From NCBI GenBank assembly GCA_030704615.1, contig CM060732.1:41645053-41709052 (forward strand): 64,000 nucleotides of DNA, read 5' to 3'. The DNA comes from Takakia lepidozioides (taxonomy: Eukaryota > Streptophyta > Takakiopsida > Takakiales > Takakiaceae). The position numbers and the translations under genes are program-made. Positions 13,053 to 26,176 of the stretch are shown here, piece after piece (within the stretch, counting starts at the first letter, position 1; every line of letters starts with the position of its first letter). The notes under the pieces were generated by a model. It had not been told where the DNA came from. It made no database searches and saw only the letters and a list, made by a program, of their open reading frames with translations.

Positions 13053-16000
13053 TCAAATAACCAAGGGAGACGGGGCAGTTGAATCCATAGGGTGGGGCAC
13101 CTCATTGAGCTCCACTGATGGCCCAGATCGACCTCCGTCGCTCCCTCTTATCTCAGCCTCACGTGCAATGTGGATATCAGAGGGCCATAGCTGCTGCTTC
13201 AAAATTTTGACACAGAAGCGTGGCATCGATGCTATAATTACAGTACACAGGAGGGTTAACCAAGTGCCTACATTACCAGCCATGTGGTACACCACCCTGC
13301 ACCCGGCCAAACAATAGCAGTTGAGATCAATATACATAACATCAATTTATCACCCAAATATCAGTAGTCACATGCCTATAGAATCCATCTCCCCACAGGT
13401 AACTGTTCAACCTAAAGCCTAGCCATTTTGTGTGTTTCAGAGAAAGACAGAGAGAGGGGATTCTGGTTTAGAAAGTTTAATCATAGGTGCCTCCCCTTTT
13501 CTTCCCCAAACGAAAATAGGGAAATAGAGAACCCACCCTATTCTCAGATTTAGATGAAGTTAAGAGAGCACTTACCAAAAGTGGGGCAGAAAGTCATCTG
13601 CAAAAATTAAAGAGTCCATTGCAACTTGGGCTACGAAGGTGGCAGCTATGGAACCCCATATAGCTGCATGGGTGATCCAAGTCCAGCGCAGAACATCCAT
13701 CGCCAAGTGCACATTCACCAATACCACCACTGCTATAGTCCACAGGCAGCCAAGGCCATAAAGGTCGACATCCGTCCCACGATAAACAACATACGGGACA
13801 AAGAAGAGAGCCAAACTTTGCCAGAGTGTGTCCAACATGGTAGCCCAAAAGAGAGTCTGATTGTAAGCCTCCTCACACTGGCCAGCACCGTAAAGTTGAG
13901 GGTAATTTAGCAGTGTTCTGTGGCTCAAGTCCTTGTCTAAGACCCCTGTCACAATTGTGGGGACAGAGGTGTACAGCAGCGAGTAGAACACCAAGTTCCA
14001 GTCTGTTAAAGCCGATTGGGGTGAAAATGCAGTGTAGAATATGAACCTGCATGCAATGAGCATACCAGATTAAATCTTGTCGTGAACTATGTTAGCCTTA
14101 CTATAGGCTAAACAATTAACATATACAATTGGTCCCCATCAAATCAGCATAAAGGACCCCGTCTCCCTAATTGAAAGTCCACGCACAATCCAAGCAGCCA
14201 GCCAGTACCACCCTATCTGCAACATCTCCAGGCAAATGGATAACTTATACAGAAAAAAGTTCTCACTCAATTAAATCAGTAATCAACTAGATGTAATGAG
14301 GTCACGCTTGCAGCTGACTACTTTACTTTGACCTTAAATCCTGGCTTGTATCATAAGAGATCTGCAAAACAACATGAAGACAAAGCTTATGAAGACCAAC
14401 AAAACTCAATGTGATAAGACGACTAGAAACTCACCAAAAAAGCATCAGTACAAAAACAGCATTTCGGTAAAAGTTGTAGAGAACCATATAACCCAAGCGC
14501 TGGTAATTCCAATGGCCATGGACAAGCAGCAGGCGTTTTAGGAACCGAAACTGGCCCATCGCAAAATCAGATGCCATCACCGCCTGCCTTCCCTCCTGTC
14601 CGCTGATGCCCACCCCTACATCGGCCATCTGGATCATTGATACATCATTTGCCCCATCACCGATTGCCAAGGTCATCTCTTTGGTTTTGCGTTTGATGAG
14701 GGAAACAATGCCTGCCTTCTGAAGGGGTGCAACCCGGCAACAAACAACCACTTTACAAGCCGTCGCCAACTCATAGAGCTGTTCCATTGTCCACCAAACA
14801 ATACACACACAAATACATCTGTGTCAAAGCAGGGACCATGCCAATTTTCAACATCCGGAGGTTGATCTTAGATTAGCAATCTGAAAGGAGATCTTTTGCA
14901 AATGGGTGCCTCTCCTGTACCTGCAGATGATAATGCTGGTAGTTTATCAGGAGTCGAGCTACATGAACTGATGCTTTCGTGTAACAATATATGGTGAGAC
15001 ATTAAACAAATTGAAATCTGTAGAATGGTACAAACATCTGAGAGAGGGACCCACCTCCTGTTCTAACTCTGCTGACAAAGCATGGACAAGGCTGTTGCCA
15101 TCAATGATAAGGGCCAAGGGCTGGCCTCGTTGGGATGTCCCCAGACCCACCCTTCTCTCTTCTGAACCCCTTGCTGAATAAAATTCATTGTTTGAGAGGA
15201 CGTCACCGGCCATGGGGTTCACAAAGGTGCTGTCACTGATGCTGGAATTGCCGGCTTCCATAATACTTTGACGTCTAAATGAAAACCTAGTTCCTTTGTG
15301 GGACACCGAGATCCCATATGTGGCCCTGGCCGTTGCCATTGCCTCGTGGCACCCCTCTCTTGTTGTCTCATTGATGATGATCTGATGCATGTCACGTGTG
15401 AGCAGCAGGCATGAAAATCCGATGGAGATGGCCGTCTCTTGTTTGTCCCCTGTCAATACCCATACCTTAATCCCTGCCTCTCTAAGCAATGCTATTGTCT
15501 CTGGCACCCCCTTCTGTTGCCACAACATACATGTAAGCACACAACAACATCAGGGACAACTCACATTGCTACGAGACAACCCAGTATTTTCTTCAAATTA
15601 TCCCAGGCTACTAAAATCCAAGAGCACCGATAGTAGAACAAACTCAAAAAAATCGCAACCTCCACAAAAAGGTCACTGTTGAAACAAGCAGCGAATCCCA
15701 ATCCACAATATAGCAACTATACCTGTAGCTTGTCTTCAATTCCAGTGGCCCCCAAAAGCTTGAGATTGTTCTCCACTAGTGCTGCTGCATTCCGTAGCAT
15801 GCCCACTCTGTCGGTCAACGCTGTGCTTGCTTTGGCAAAGTGAAAGTGCCAGTCTTCCACCTAAAACCATCAAGCACACGATTCACGACTTTTTTCAAAG
15901 TAGGTAACACTCACTCAGTTACAAGCGAGAATAACACTCCAATACAGCATGTAGCCTTCAGACTTGGTACGTACTTTTGTTTGCTTTTTCAAAGCACCTC

Positions 16001-19000
16001 AGAGAAATATGCAAGCCTGCAGAACATTAGAAAAGGGAGAGAGAGGTGTAAGAAATAGAAGGATTTCTTGATGGGTGAAGTTACCTCTTTTTGTGTTAGT
16101 TCTCTAGTTGCTACAACCAGAGTTCGCAAACCTTCCCGGGCATACCGGTCAAGGTGCCCTAGTGTTGCAAGTAGCACTTCCGCCCGATGTCTCCCCTCTG
16201 CCAGTGACTCGCCATTTGCCATAGGAGTACCTAACAGAGAAGTATCACTGGGGCCAATATTGTCCAGGACTGCCGTATCCGCACCCTTTACCAGCAGTTT
16301 GATGGTCCCATCAGGGCACTGGACTATTACAGACATGCGCTTACGCACACTGTCAAACTCGTGCATCCCTAGGACTTCATACCTGTTGAGCACACATAAT
16401 GAACCATTGGTTAACACAAAAGCTGAAATTGCCTAACTGTGTTAGTGCAGAACAGCTCCCTTGCACTTGCCAGAGATATTCTGAACATCCCAGGCAGCAT
16501 CCATGCGACATCTTATCAATATGAGAGCGTAGTAAGCTCTGAACTCATATATGAGACAACTTATCACATTGATATACATGATATTAATTTCCAAACTATT
16601 TCCATTGAGAAGTTTTGAAAGTGCCAGTCCAAGGTTGCAGAAAGAAGCTTGGCCGGAGCTTTTGTCCAGTAACATAACTCGGAAGCCAAAATCCCAGCTG
16701 GCACCCATCTTCTGTGGTAACGTGAACCTGGTATAACAAGTATATTGCTTAAGGAGGAAAACTACAAGTTCAAAGGAGAGAAGAGATCCTAAATTACATC
16801 CACAAAAGGAGTTCCGGTCCATTCTTTGCAGTGACAATATGTCCAATCAATGGACATATCCTAACAGACATAGTTCTTTGATCTTAGTGGTTCTCATGCT
16901 GGTACTAGTGTCTATGTTCAGGAATACATTCAGATTTCTGACATAGCAGAAATGTAGTCATAAGACTTTGTAAGCATGGCCTCCTGGCCCCTGTGCCTAA
17001 GTTTGCAGAGGGGGCAAGAAATGGGAAGAAAACAGCGATATTGGTGGGCCAGGTTCTCCAGGCCAATGTGTTGTTGCATGCCAACACAGTGTGATCAAAC
17101 TTGGTAATGGCATCTCTAAGTCAAAACCTGGTCTGGAGAAGGTAAAAGTACACAATTACCTCTGCATTTCACCCAAAACGTCTATCACAATGCTGGCTGA
17201 AGTCCGCTCCATTAGTGTATAGCCATAGGCCGCAGCCGCTGACACCAAAGCTTGCTCATCCGGAGACTCCCCTTGATACTCTATTAATCCTACACCTCCC
17301 TCAGAATTGGCGGCTTGCATTTCAAGCTGGCCTGTAGGTGATATGTTGACCCTGGTTGGAACTACAGTATTGCACGCTGCCAAAACAAGCATGTATTCAT
17401 GAACCACCTGTTTCTCCTGTGTGTTGGTTGGACTTAGGAGCAGCCTAATAAGTTGTGGGTCAACTTTAGCACCCAATTTAGGCCTCCATGCTTGCTTGCT
17501 CAAGTCCTCTGTAAATCCACCCAAAGCTCCCTATGTCAGCATGGCAGTGCACATACACACATGTGGTTCTGACCAATTCCAAGCAGCAACCCCTGAAACA
17601 TGATATTCAGTATGGTACTAGGACAACGACAAGATTAGCATGAAGTGACATGAACAATTGCTACAATCCAGAGCCACGCCTTTTACGTAGAGAGAGGATG
17701 GGCACCTCTATCAGTCTCTACAAAGCATTTAGACCTTCCGCCCTGGATGTAGAGAGTGTAGCAGGGAAAGAGTGGGAGGAGATATTAACTAAAAAGGATA
17801 AGATTGCACATTGAGAGGATCTTGTCTAGATTGTTGCATCACAGTTCCAAGATACATATCGAGGATAATATAGGGTTATTATATCACATCAAGACAGCTT
17901 CAGCAGGTACTTCATGACGGTGGAGAGCTCTCCACAATGCACAACACCCCAAAGTACAAATCTTCACATTCATTGTTGTAAGCAAAAGTTGAACACAAAC
18001 CTTGAAGAAAGTGGGTGTCCCCTGGCCTGAGAGGCCCCTCACTTTTCCCTGTAGTGTGCTCTCCAACAGTCTTGGCATTGCTGTAATCTACCCCGTCAAT
18101 ACTAGCAGTATGAAACTCCATCTTATTCTCTGTCAAGGTCCCAGTCTTGTCGGAGAAAAGGTATTTAATCTGCCCCAAGTCCTCATTAATATTCAGAGCT
18201 CGACACTGGAACCGTGTGTTTGAGCCAGGGTGATACATCTCCATGTCCCGAACCATGAAATAGGATTGGCCCAAGCGTACTACTTCCATTGAGATGTACA
18301 GAGAAATAGGGATCATGATCTGAAAAATAATAATGCAACTCAAGAACCCAAGTATGCCCTCCCCTGCTACACCAGTGTACATGTAGCTGCCAGTTCGCTT
18401 GTAGAACTGGATAATTGGGAGCCATTGCAGGTGCTCCTGGACCCACAGCCGCATTCCCAGCCCGCCCACGAAGCAAATCACTATCAAGAAGACAACTAGC
18501 CAACCAGTTTCCCTGTTCATATACTGTTCCAACCTGCTCCTTTTCGACTGCGCCCCTGAGCTATTCAACATGGCCTTGGTTTCCCGTCCTGCATAAACAG
18601 CTACCCCAACTACCCAGGAGGTGTTCTTCACCTCACAACCCCGCAGTATGATATTGTTAGGCCCAAGAGGAATTTGCGGCCCAGCCAGATCCATGTAGGC
18701 AGTAAACTCATAGATGTTTCTATTAGGAAGCTCGCATACAATGACCCCTGCAAGAGGACCTAGCTCTGGATGCTTCTCAGCTGTCTCTTGCCTGGCATAC
18801 CTACTCTTAAGATTCGACTCTCCATCGAGATTAATGGTTTCGACGTATGCCACCCCTGATGCATCGCTTGTCCCGAGTAACACAATGTCACAGGGGACAG
18901 TTTCATTTGCATGGATCTTGACCATCTCTCCCACTCGGATGCGTTTCCATTTTTTTGGCTTGTAGTGGCCCTCCTGAAGCACAAGCGACACCCGGTTGTT

Positions 19001-19834
19001 CTCTTCTCTGTCTGATCGATGCCGGCCCCAATCCTCATAGCCATCTTTGATCGCAGTAACAACCAAGACAAAGAGAAGGGGGAAAAGAGAAGCCCATCTT
19101 CCAAATACTGCAAGTGCTGGAATCTGATTCAGTATAACAATGAGGAGGAAGTAAATGTAGGCAAAGCGATGGAACTGCTCGAAGAGATTCCGAGGAAAGA
19201 AAGAGATAAGTGTGTACTTGCTGGTGCGCACTCGATTGCCAGCCATCTCAAACTTCTCATTAGTTCGGATAGGATTGTTGAAATACACAACCCTTGAGTC
19301 CGGTTGAGGTGGTTTGCTGGAGCCTGTGAATATTGCACTGAATGCATTGCCAAAACGAGGCTCAGGGGGTCGAGGAGAACCTGCACCACTGGGAGGGGCC
19401 GGGGCTGAGTCTGCTATCTCATCCCCACAAGCTGGGGCGATTCCTGTTGTCTTGGCAAGTCCAAAAAGTGTTGGTGTTCTCTTTACTTCTCCTTGATTAC
19501 AAGACGCAGGGGCTGTATTGACAGTTGCCAAATTCTGCAGTGGCTTTTGGCGGAATGACTCCAATTCTGGCTTGGATACATCAGGTTCTAACCCAGTGCC
19601 TGAGTAGACAGACCTCGAATAGGACAGTTTTGGCTGGACTACAAATGTGGAAAGAGGTTCAGCCGATGAAGAGCGCTCATGCCCATTGGATTTACCGAGT
19701 AAATCCTTAGAGTTGTCAAGAGGAATGCACGAGAAGCACGTATGACCATTTGCGGATGGTGAGGTGGGACTGTTAATACTGGAAGAGGTAACTGAATGCG
19801 GAGAATGGATTAGGAGAGGCCGGGCTGTAGTCAT
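13053..19834 (-). CDS. ALA1: P4-type phospholipid-transporting ATPase, ALA1-like flippase
   Basis: Eight exons on the minus strand: 19834-18001, 17508-17160, 16382-16085, 15860-15723, 15513-15055, 14778-14435, 14046-13576 and 13296-13053. The phases close to about 1378 residues. P4-ATPases flip phospholipids to the cytosolic leaflet of plasma and endomembranes, usually with a CDC50/ALIS beta subunit. Visible landmarks are the actuator loop NLDGESNLK, the P4-specific [10 protein letters not shown] in TM4, phosphorylated Asp562 in [21 protein letters not shown] and KGADTAVL in the nucleotide domain, [12 protein letters not shown], and the hinge [16 protein letters not shown]. Exons 6-8 give TM segments that align with the ALA1 C-terminus. 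The N-terminus is about 185 Ser/Pro-rich residues longer than the conserved start, and an extra loop of about 50 residues occurs before ALIIDG in exon 5. ATG 19834 is the first Met in frame. Confidence 0.95.
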
Positions 19835-19965
19835 TGTCTCCAGGTCTAGCCACAATGATGCCACCTCATCATGGACTGCACTCTTTTAAGACCCCGTGAA
19901 TATGGAAAATTGCCAGATTACAAGATTGAGCTGTTAAAGGTGATTCCTCAACTTGAGCTCCGGAC

Positions 19966-20191
19966 CAGAAAATGGGGAAGACATTGCCAACACACTTGCT
20001 GCCTCTTTTGTACCATCGTGGCATCATCTCTCCCTCGTGCTTCTTCACCTCTTCATCCTGCTATCAAGCAAACATTGACTCAGAAAATGGGGAAGACTTT
20101 GCCACCATGCTTGTTGCCTCTTTTGTACCATCCTGAAACCATCTCTCCCTCATGCTTCTTCACCTCTTCATCCTGCCATCAAGCAAACTGT
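19966..20191. repeat. Two-copy tandem duplication, unit about 115 bp
   Basis: Copies start at 19966 and 20081, each with 'cagaaaatggggaagac' and running through 'cttcacctcttcatcctg'. They differ by scattered substitutions. The duplication lies about 130 bp upstream of the flippase start codon, so it is in its 5' leader or promoter. Confidence 0.85.
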
Positions 20192-22117
20192 CCTGATGTT
20201 GGATCTAGTTCCAGGGCCAAGGAAAACCATTACCCAACACAGTATAAAATCATGCACAACCGCAATTGTAAACTCGATAAAACTCCCATGAATTGGCCTG
20301 ACAACTGACCCCTAATAAAGCTATTCCTAGAGAACTGACATGGGGTGGCAACGAAGAAAAATACCACTTTTGAAGTTTGTCAACTGGCAGCAAAGACCTA
20401 ACCCAAAGTGCCAAACCAACTTCAGAGCCAATACTCAAAAGTACAGATATATTTATTCTCTGCCCTAGATTTTGTAATCTCTGAGTTTCACTGTATCCAA
20501 GAAACCATCGGCCATGTCTCTACCGCACGTATCTAAAAGAACCATCCTTCTTGTGATCTATCCCAAAACCGACTCATTTTCAAATGAGAAAGCCGCACAG
20601 AAAGTGCATTCGTGCATGGAACGCCCATTCGTGAGAACAAATTTGAGCGGGAAGCTGGGAAGCTGAGAAGCAGTACCATTACAGCAATTTCTTAAGTTGA
20701 AAGTCATGGGATTGTATGCAATTGAGGCTTGCCAGACATAGATACAAAATGTAATGCGTGGACAAACAAGAGAGAGAGCGGAGGAAGGACAAAGACAGAC
20801 CTCTCAAGCGTCCATATTCAATGCAAGCAAATGCTCTACAGCTAAATGACAATATGTGGTCTCTCGATGCACACAGACTGGACGTAACGATGATGCCGCA
20901 ATGCCAGTAGATCACAGTAGATCATTCGCCAAGCAAATGCGATTACTGGTCTAACGAAGTAATTGTTCTGCGTGCCAGGGAACACCTTGAGCATCGGACA
21001 TACCTTAGATGGATGGAAGAAACAATGTCGACCGAAACCACGGGATGATGCATCATGGGGTCTGGTCCCGCTGGTCCAAGAGATCAACCGACAGATCCCA
21101 GTGCCTCCAATCCATGGCAGAGGGTACAAAGATTGCAGACCAAATTACAGGACATGCTGTACCTGGAACCGGCAAGAAATACTGATCACTGTAGCAGAAG
21201 AAATCTCCAGTCAGATCCAAGTGCTTGCTCGACCATCGATACGACGTCTCCGGAATTCAAAACATAGTAAGAAGGTACAGAAAGGAATGAGTGATGAGAA
21301 AGTGGTAAGAAAAATCCTAGGACGAGCATGTGAGCATGTGAGCATGTGATCTACAGTTCACGCAGAGAAGGTTTGTTCCTCCCCTGCCTCCTCCCCCTCT
21401 TCTCCCTCACCACTCTCTATCAGCTTCCGCCATAGCCTCGTCGCCCACGTCCCTTTTGTCCAACGGACAAACGCAGCAGTGTTTATCCAACGTATTCTTC
21501 ACAAACCCCATCTCAATAATAAGGAATGGGCACTTTGTTTTTAAAATAACAGGTTATCTTTATTTATGATTTTTTTTGTTTCTCTGGGAAAAAAAAAACA
21601 AAAAAGGAGAGAGAGAGATTTATTATGATTTTTTTTCTTGGAACAGCCTTCCGTGATTCAGGGGCCAATAATTTATTCTTATGAATAAATATATAAATCA
21701 GAAAATACAATTTCAGATAATATAATCGTAACCCACGGTTAAATCTGACTACCGACACCGGCATGATTTCAAGGACGGCCGGGACCACCACGGGTGGTTA
21801 GGTGGCAAGCCAGGTTCGTACGTTCGTACGAGGGTTTGACCGCGCGGGCGCCGCAGGACAAGCCGCGGCTGGCTGCGGGCACGCACGTCTGTGAGCATGC
21901 AGCACTGTGCTATGTCTCTCTGGGCTTCCCTTCCTGCACACTGTTTTGGCAAGCCTCTATATTGATTCCCACTAGATTTGCAAGGCCGCATTTCAAGCCG
22001 CAGATATGAGTGGAAGAACTATTCTTTTTACGTACGCTGAGGTTCTGCCAATGTGCCACAGCGGAAGAAGGTCAAGGATGCTCAGCTCCCAAGTTCTAGA
22101 GCTTATACTTTTACCCG

Positions 22118-22224
22118 ATATGCCTAAACCGTCACGAACGACTCCTGGAGAAGAACTCCAGGAGAAGGCCACGGATCAAGTAAGTAATGTCTCCCAACTG
22201 GTCGTCGTGAAGGCTTAGGCATAG
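22118..22224. repeat. Imperfect inverted repeat with nested hairpin
   Basis: The arms are about 22118-22143 (tatgcctaaaccgtcacga...) and 22200-22224, the latter the reverse complement with about three differences. A second perfect 9-bp stem (ctcctggag / ctccaggag) with a 5-nt loop lies between them at about 22142-22164. It may be a small foldback element. No further function can be read. Confidence 0.55.
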
Positions 22225-23647
22225 CCAAAATGTTCCTGAAGGACAGGCCCAACGCAACTCCGCAAGCTTGTAGTCCGCTCTCAGTTATGATCAGATGGGC
22301 AATTCTAACGGTCGGTTGCCAAGCTGATGAGAATTTCAAAAACTGAATGGCGATGTGCTAGGAGTGAGGTGACCTCAAAGATGCACCAATAGAGCATGAA
22401 TCCTTCAGACCAAAGGCTCCCTTTTTCTATATGTAAAGATATTTCCAGATGTACGATGTACAGGAACACGAAAAAGACAACGTCTCATATATTGAATGGC
22501 TCAAAAGTGACAATAGACAATAGGGGGCCAATACCTTTGTCCTGGCCTTAAGTTGAAAACATACAACAACCCTTATAAAGCGGGCGACCACTTTCTGGAC
22601 TTCTGCAGCACTCATGCAACATTGCAGTAGGGCCCACAAGCTAGGAGCATGATTATACAGATGGAGCCCAGATGGTGTCACGAATCTGCACCTCACAGTA
22701 GACCTGACAGAAGCTTTCTGCGAGCCATCCACCTAAAGTATGAAATATGTAGAACAGATCCCAGCTGCTTTGTGCATGGAAGCAGATGAGCGGGGTGGAG
22801 TGACGCCAATGAATCAACATCGCCCAAACTCCTAGACCTATGTAGCAACTGCAGCACAGAACTGTGCGGGTCAACCTGGCACTCTTTATGCTGGGCTGAA
22901 AACAATGAGTACAATAATAAACAAGGCATCATGCATGTTCTCATTCATCTATTCATCCACATCATCCAACATATGCGCTCGAAGCTGGATGGGAGCGAGA
23001 GGTTTGCTGCTGTAGTTTTGCGTGCTCTGCACGTTTTGGGCGTCGTTGATTCTCTGATACAATTACGTCTTCGCGGTGGGAAGCAGAAGTGAGGATCAAG
23101 CAGAGGGGTTGTGGGCTGTACTTTGATTGAGATGTCGTAGCCAGAGCCACGCTTGTGTGTAACTTGGAGTTGTCGATGCATCTACCTCTCAGTTGAATTC
23201 AGGTATCGATATGCTTTCCCATGTTATTTGCTGGCCTGGATGTCTGTCTAGATTTTAAAACTATGTGATTCTGTGGTTTGCTCATGTCTACTTGATCCCT
23301 GGTTTGCGAAGAGTCTATGAGATCATCAAAATGAAGAAGCGTGGGGGTTTCTTATTCGATTAGATGATGAAGGCCGTTTTGCTTGGAATCATCCGTTACC
23401 TGAAAAGGTCACGCGGGGTAATGATCCTACGGGAGTCTGTTGTGGGCTTCCAATTGGGGATGCAATCTGATCCTGATATGTTCATAAACGCACGCCCAGT
23501 GAACCTTTCAAGGGAATTGAGCCCTTGGGACGGACAGCATACCAGAAAGCATGGTGTACATATCAGCACCTTCACAGCAGCCACTACTTTACACTGATGT
23601 GCTGCCTTACGGCTGTCACATTAGTGTGAATAGTGGAGAAATCAATC

Positions 23648-23652
<5 letters not shown>

Positions 23653-23697
<45 letters not shown>

Positions 23698-23843
23698 CTA
23701 CTGCGTTGGTCTAGAAGTGTTGTGCTGGAGGATATGTTGAGCCCTCTCATCACCTGCATTTACAATGATAAGCGCGGGTCTAAAACCTTGATAGCTGAAT
23801 AGAGAGAGAGAAATTATTTAGATAGAGAGAGATAGAGAGAGAG
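23653..23843. repeat. GA microsatellites
   Basis: An uninterrupted (GA)n run lies at 23653-23695. Shorter GA/GATA tracts follow at 23801-23812 and 23821-23843. Confidence 0.95.
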
Positions 23844-25366
23844 TTTTACATAGCATGTCAAGGAACACTGAACACAATGTGTTGTGTTTATGTTTTTTGT
23901 TTGCCTCTCTTTAATGACATAAGACAGCCTAATTTAGGCACCATCAAACTGCCTCTGCCCAGATCTGGCTCCATAGCTTCCTTTACATATCCTTGCTGGA
24001 AAACCAGTCTTTAGGTGTTCTAAGTGGCAATCAGGTAGGCCCACAGATGTGCCTCCTCACTTTCATGGCTTATGAAGTAACAGTAGAAGTAGGAAGAGCA
24101 CAAGTGTCTCCTTAAAGGTAACTCCTTTCCATGTTGTTACAAGCTCATAGATCCTTCAAACCATTCAGAGCAAAAACAGCAGTAGTATGTGTACACAGTC
24201 AAAAAATACAAACAGATATGAGGTTTGAGAGAGCTCAAAGCCTCACTCCCTTAGTCTCTTGCCCTTAGTAGCATTTTACGCAACAAAGAAGGTGAAGTGG
24301 CCTCACCTTGATCCATCACAGCCTACCAACAAACCAATAGGTTAGTGATCCCTGTGGAACCCCAGGCTTAAACCACTTCACATCTGTTCTCAATGTCATC
24401 TCTGCAGCAGGTCATAGTAGCAAAGAGAGGAGAGACAACCCATGCTCCAGAGGGAGGCGGGGGGGGGGGTTGGTCTCATTTCAGTAAGCACCCATTCCCA
24501 AAAGGAAGGTGTTACTAGAGCCAAAGTATTCAAGCAAGGGGACACATACAGGCCTTTGGTTTGCAAAAGTATTCATTGTATCAGAGTAGAGCTAGTCAAG
24601 TCCATGTAAGTTCCTCATAGTGTCCCCTCTCTTTGTGTTGCTTAAAGAGCCTCAATGAGTACCTTACTTGTAGTCATAGTTCAGCAGTAAGGCAGCTGCT
24701 CTTTCAGCTCTTTCAGTCCAAATGAGAAGACCAGCCAGTTCTTCTAACCTCAAAGGACAGTAAGACTTCGGGCAACCCCCAATGAGTCATCCCATTCTCC
24801 GCTCTGTTCTAGGGAAATAATTCTGAACAGAATGACGGGTTCACAAAAAATATAGTCACTCTTTGTAGTGACCTTGATTTTTCTTTAAGAGAACCTCCTC
24901 CATCCCTTCTTCAGACACATATGAGATGGGGTCGACTGGCAAGTTACTGACAAAACTCTCAACTTTTTAAATGTATTCAGTTTCTTTTATCTGTGCAAAT
25001 GTTTAGCGTTTATCCTTTGCAGTCTTGGTCTTGTTTATGTGGGATATTTATTACAAGACTTCTGACTTTTGTATCACGTCCCATCTTCCTCACAGTGCAG
25101 ACGTCTGCACTTCAATCGTCTCTTATGTGTAATCAAACAGTGGCTGCATCTCAGTCTGGCTGATTGATTGAGGTCAAGGCCACAGTAGCTGGTGTATTCA
25201 AGCCTGAACTGAAGTAGAGATTACTTTGTGAGAGATGTCCAATAAAGTGATTGGCAGTAGTTAGATATTGGTTCTCAATCCCCCAGAAGCTGGCACCCAT
25301 AGACAAGTATCCGGGTGGTACCACCACCTGAGCAATAGAGGGACAAACAAAGAGCAAGAACCCGCA

Positions 25367-26176
25367 ATGAGTTTTCAGGACATTGAGAGCGGTAGCCTCG
25401 AGCTGAAATCAAGCTCTACAAGACAGGATTCCAGTCATGGTGTGGTTGCCGGGGTGTTCCGAATCAATACGGCTGTTTCTTCGTTCAAACGCCTTGTCAA
25501 CATGCTTGGCACACACAGAGATACCCTTGCCCTTCGTGAAAAATTGCATGCAGTAGAGCAACAAATCAGCCAGTTGGTGGAGGAAACGGTGACCAGAATG
25601 AAGGATGTCAGCCTGAACGATCATCAGTCCTCTACAAGCACAGACAAGAAGCTGGCTGATGCCAAGCTTGCTAAGGACTTTCAGGCTGTGTTGAAGGAGT
25701 TCCAAAGTGCTCAGAAAGTTGCCCAACAGCAGGAGAGGGCCAATTCCCTCATTGTCCCTAAGTCAATTCCTTTGTCGCAGTACAGTAAAAAAGACTTGGG
25801 TACAGATCAAGAGGATATCAAGGAACAACAGGTGGCACTTCTCGACTATACCCAATATACAGCTCAGACAGAAAATCAAGCACTGTTCAATGTGGCTGTG
25901 ATCGAGGAGAGGGAGCAAGGGATTCGAGAGATACAACAACAGATAGGTGAAGTTAGTGAGATTTTCAAAGACTTGGCGCGCATTGTTGAAACTCAGGGGT
26001 ACATCATTGATGACATCGATTCAAATGTAGAGAGCTCAGTTTCAGCAACAATCCAAGCAACCGTGCAGCTTGAGAAGGCATCCAAGAGTGCCAAATCTGT
26101 TGCACACTGGAAATGTGTAATATTAGTCATCTTTGGGACAGCTCTCTTGGGTTTTGTTATTGTCATGGCAGCTTAA
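25367..26176 (+). CDS. SYP2-family Qa-SNARE (PEP12/VAM3-like syntaxin)
   Basis: A single open frame of 269 residues starting MSFQDIESG, the typical plant SYP2 N-terminus. SYP2 syntaxins drive fusion at the prevacuolar compartment and vacuole. Residues about 30-130 form the Habc helical region (AVSSFKRLVNMLGTHRDT...). The SNARE helix follows at about 170-240 (ALFNVAVIEEREQGIREIQQQIGEV), with the zero-layer Gln in IVETQGYIIDDI. A C-terminal single transmembrane anchor follows (CVILVIFGTALLGFVIVMAA), as in tail-anchored SNAREs. The upstream frame is open, but ATG 25367 gives the family start. Known plant SYP2 genes have several introns and this one has none, so a retrocopy is possible, although I see no adjacent poly(A). 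The frame is fully intact. Confidence 0.92.
   Translation: MSFQDIESGSLELKSSSTRQDSSHGVVAGVFRINTAVSSFKRLVNMLGTHRDTLALREKLHAVEQQISQLVEETVTRMKDVSLNDHQSSTSTDKKLADAKLAKDFQAVLKEFQSAQKVAQQQERANSLIVPKSIPLSQYSKKDLGTDQEDIKEQQVALLDYTQYTAQTENQALFNVAVIEEREQGIREIQQQIGEVSEIFKDLARIVETQGYIIDDIDSNVESSVSATIQATVQLEKASKSAKSVAHWKCVILVIFGTALLGFVIVMAA

Larger units (their letters stand above)
19835..25366. other. 5.5 kb without a confident gene
   Basis: It should include the flippase promoter at the left and the syntaxin promoter at the right. It contains the tandem duplication 19966-20191, an imperfect inverted repeat at 22118-22224, GA microsatellites near 23653-23843 and a run of 10 G at about 24461-24472. No open frame has a recognisable domain. 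Confidence 0.4.

Noticed and set aside
22973-23092. 39-residue plus-strand frame ending LRLRGGKQK, like the ubiquitin tail
   Set aside because: Only six residues resemble ubiquitin, with no beta-grasp sequence before them. Probably chance.
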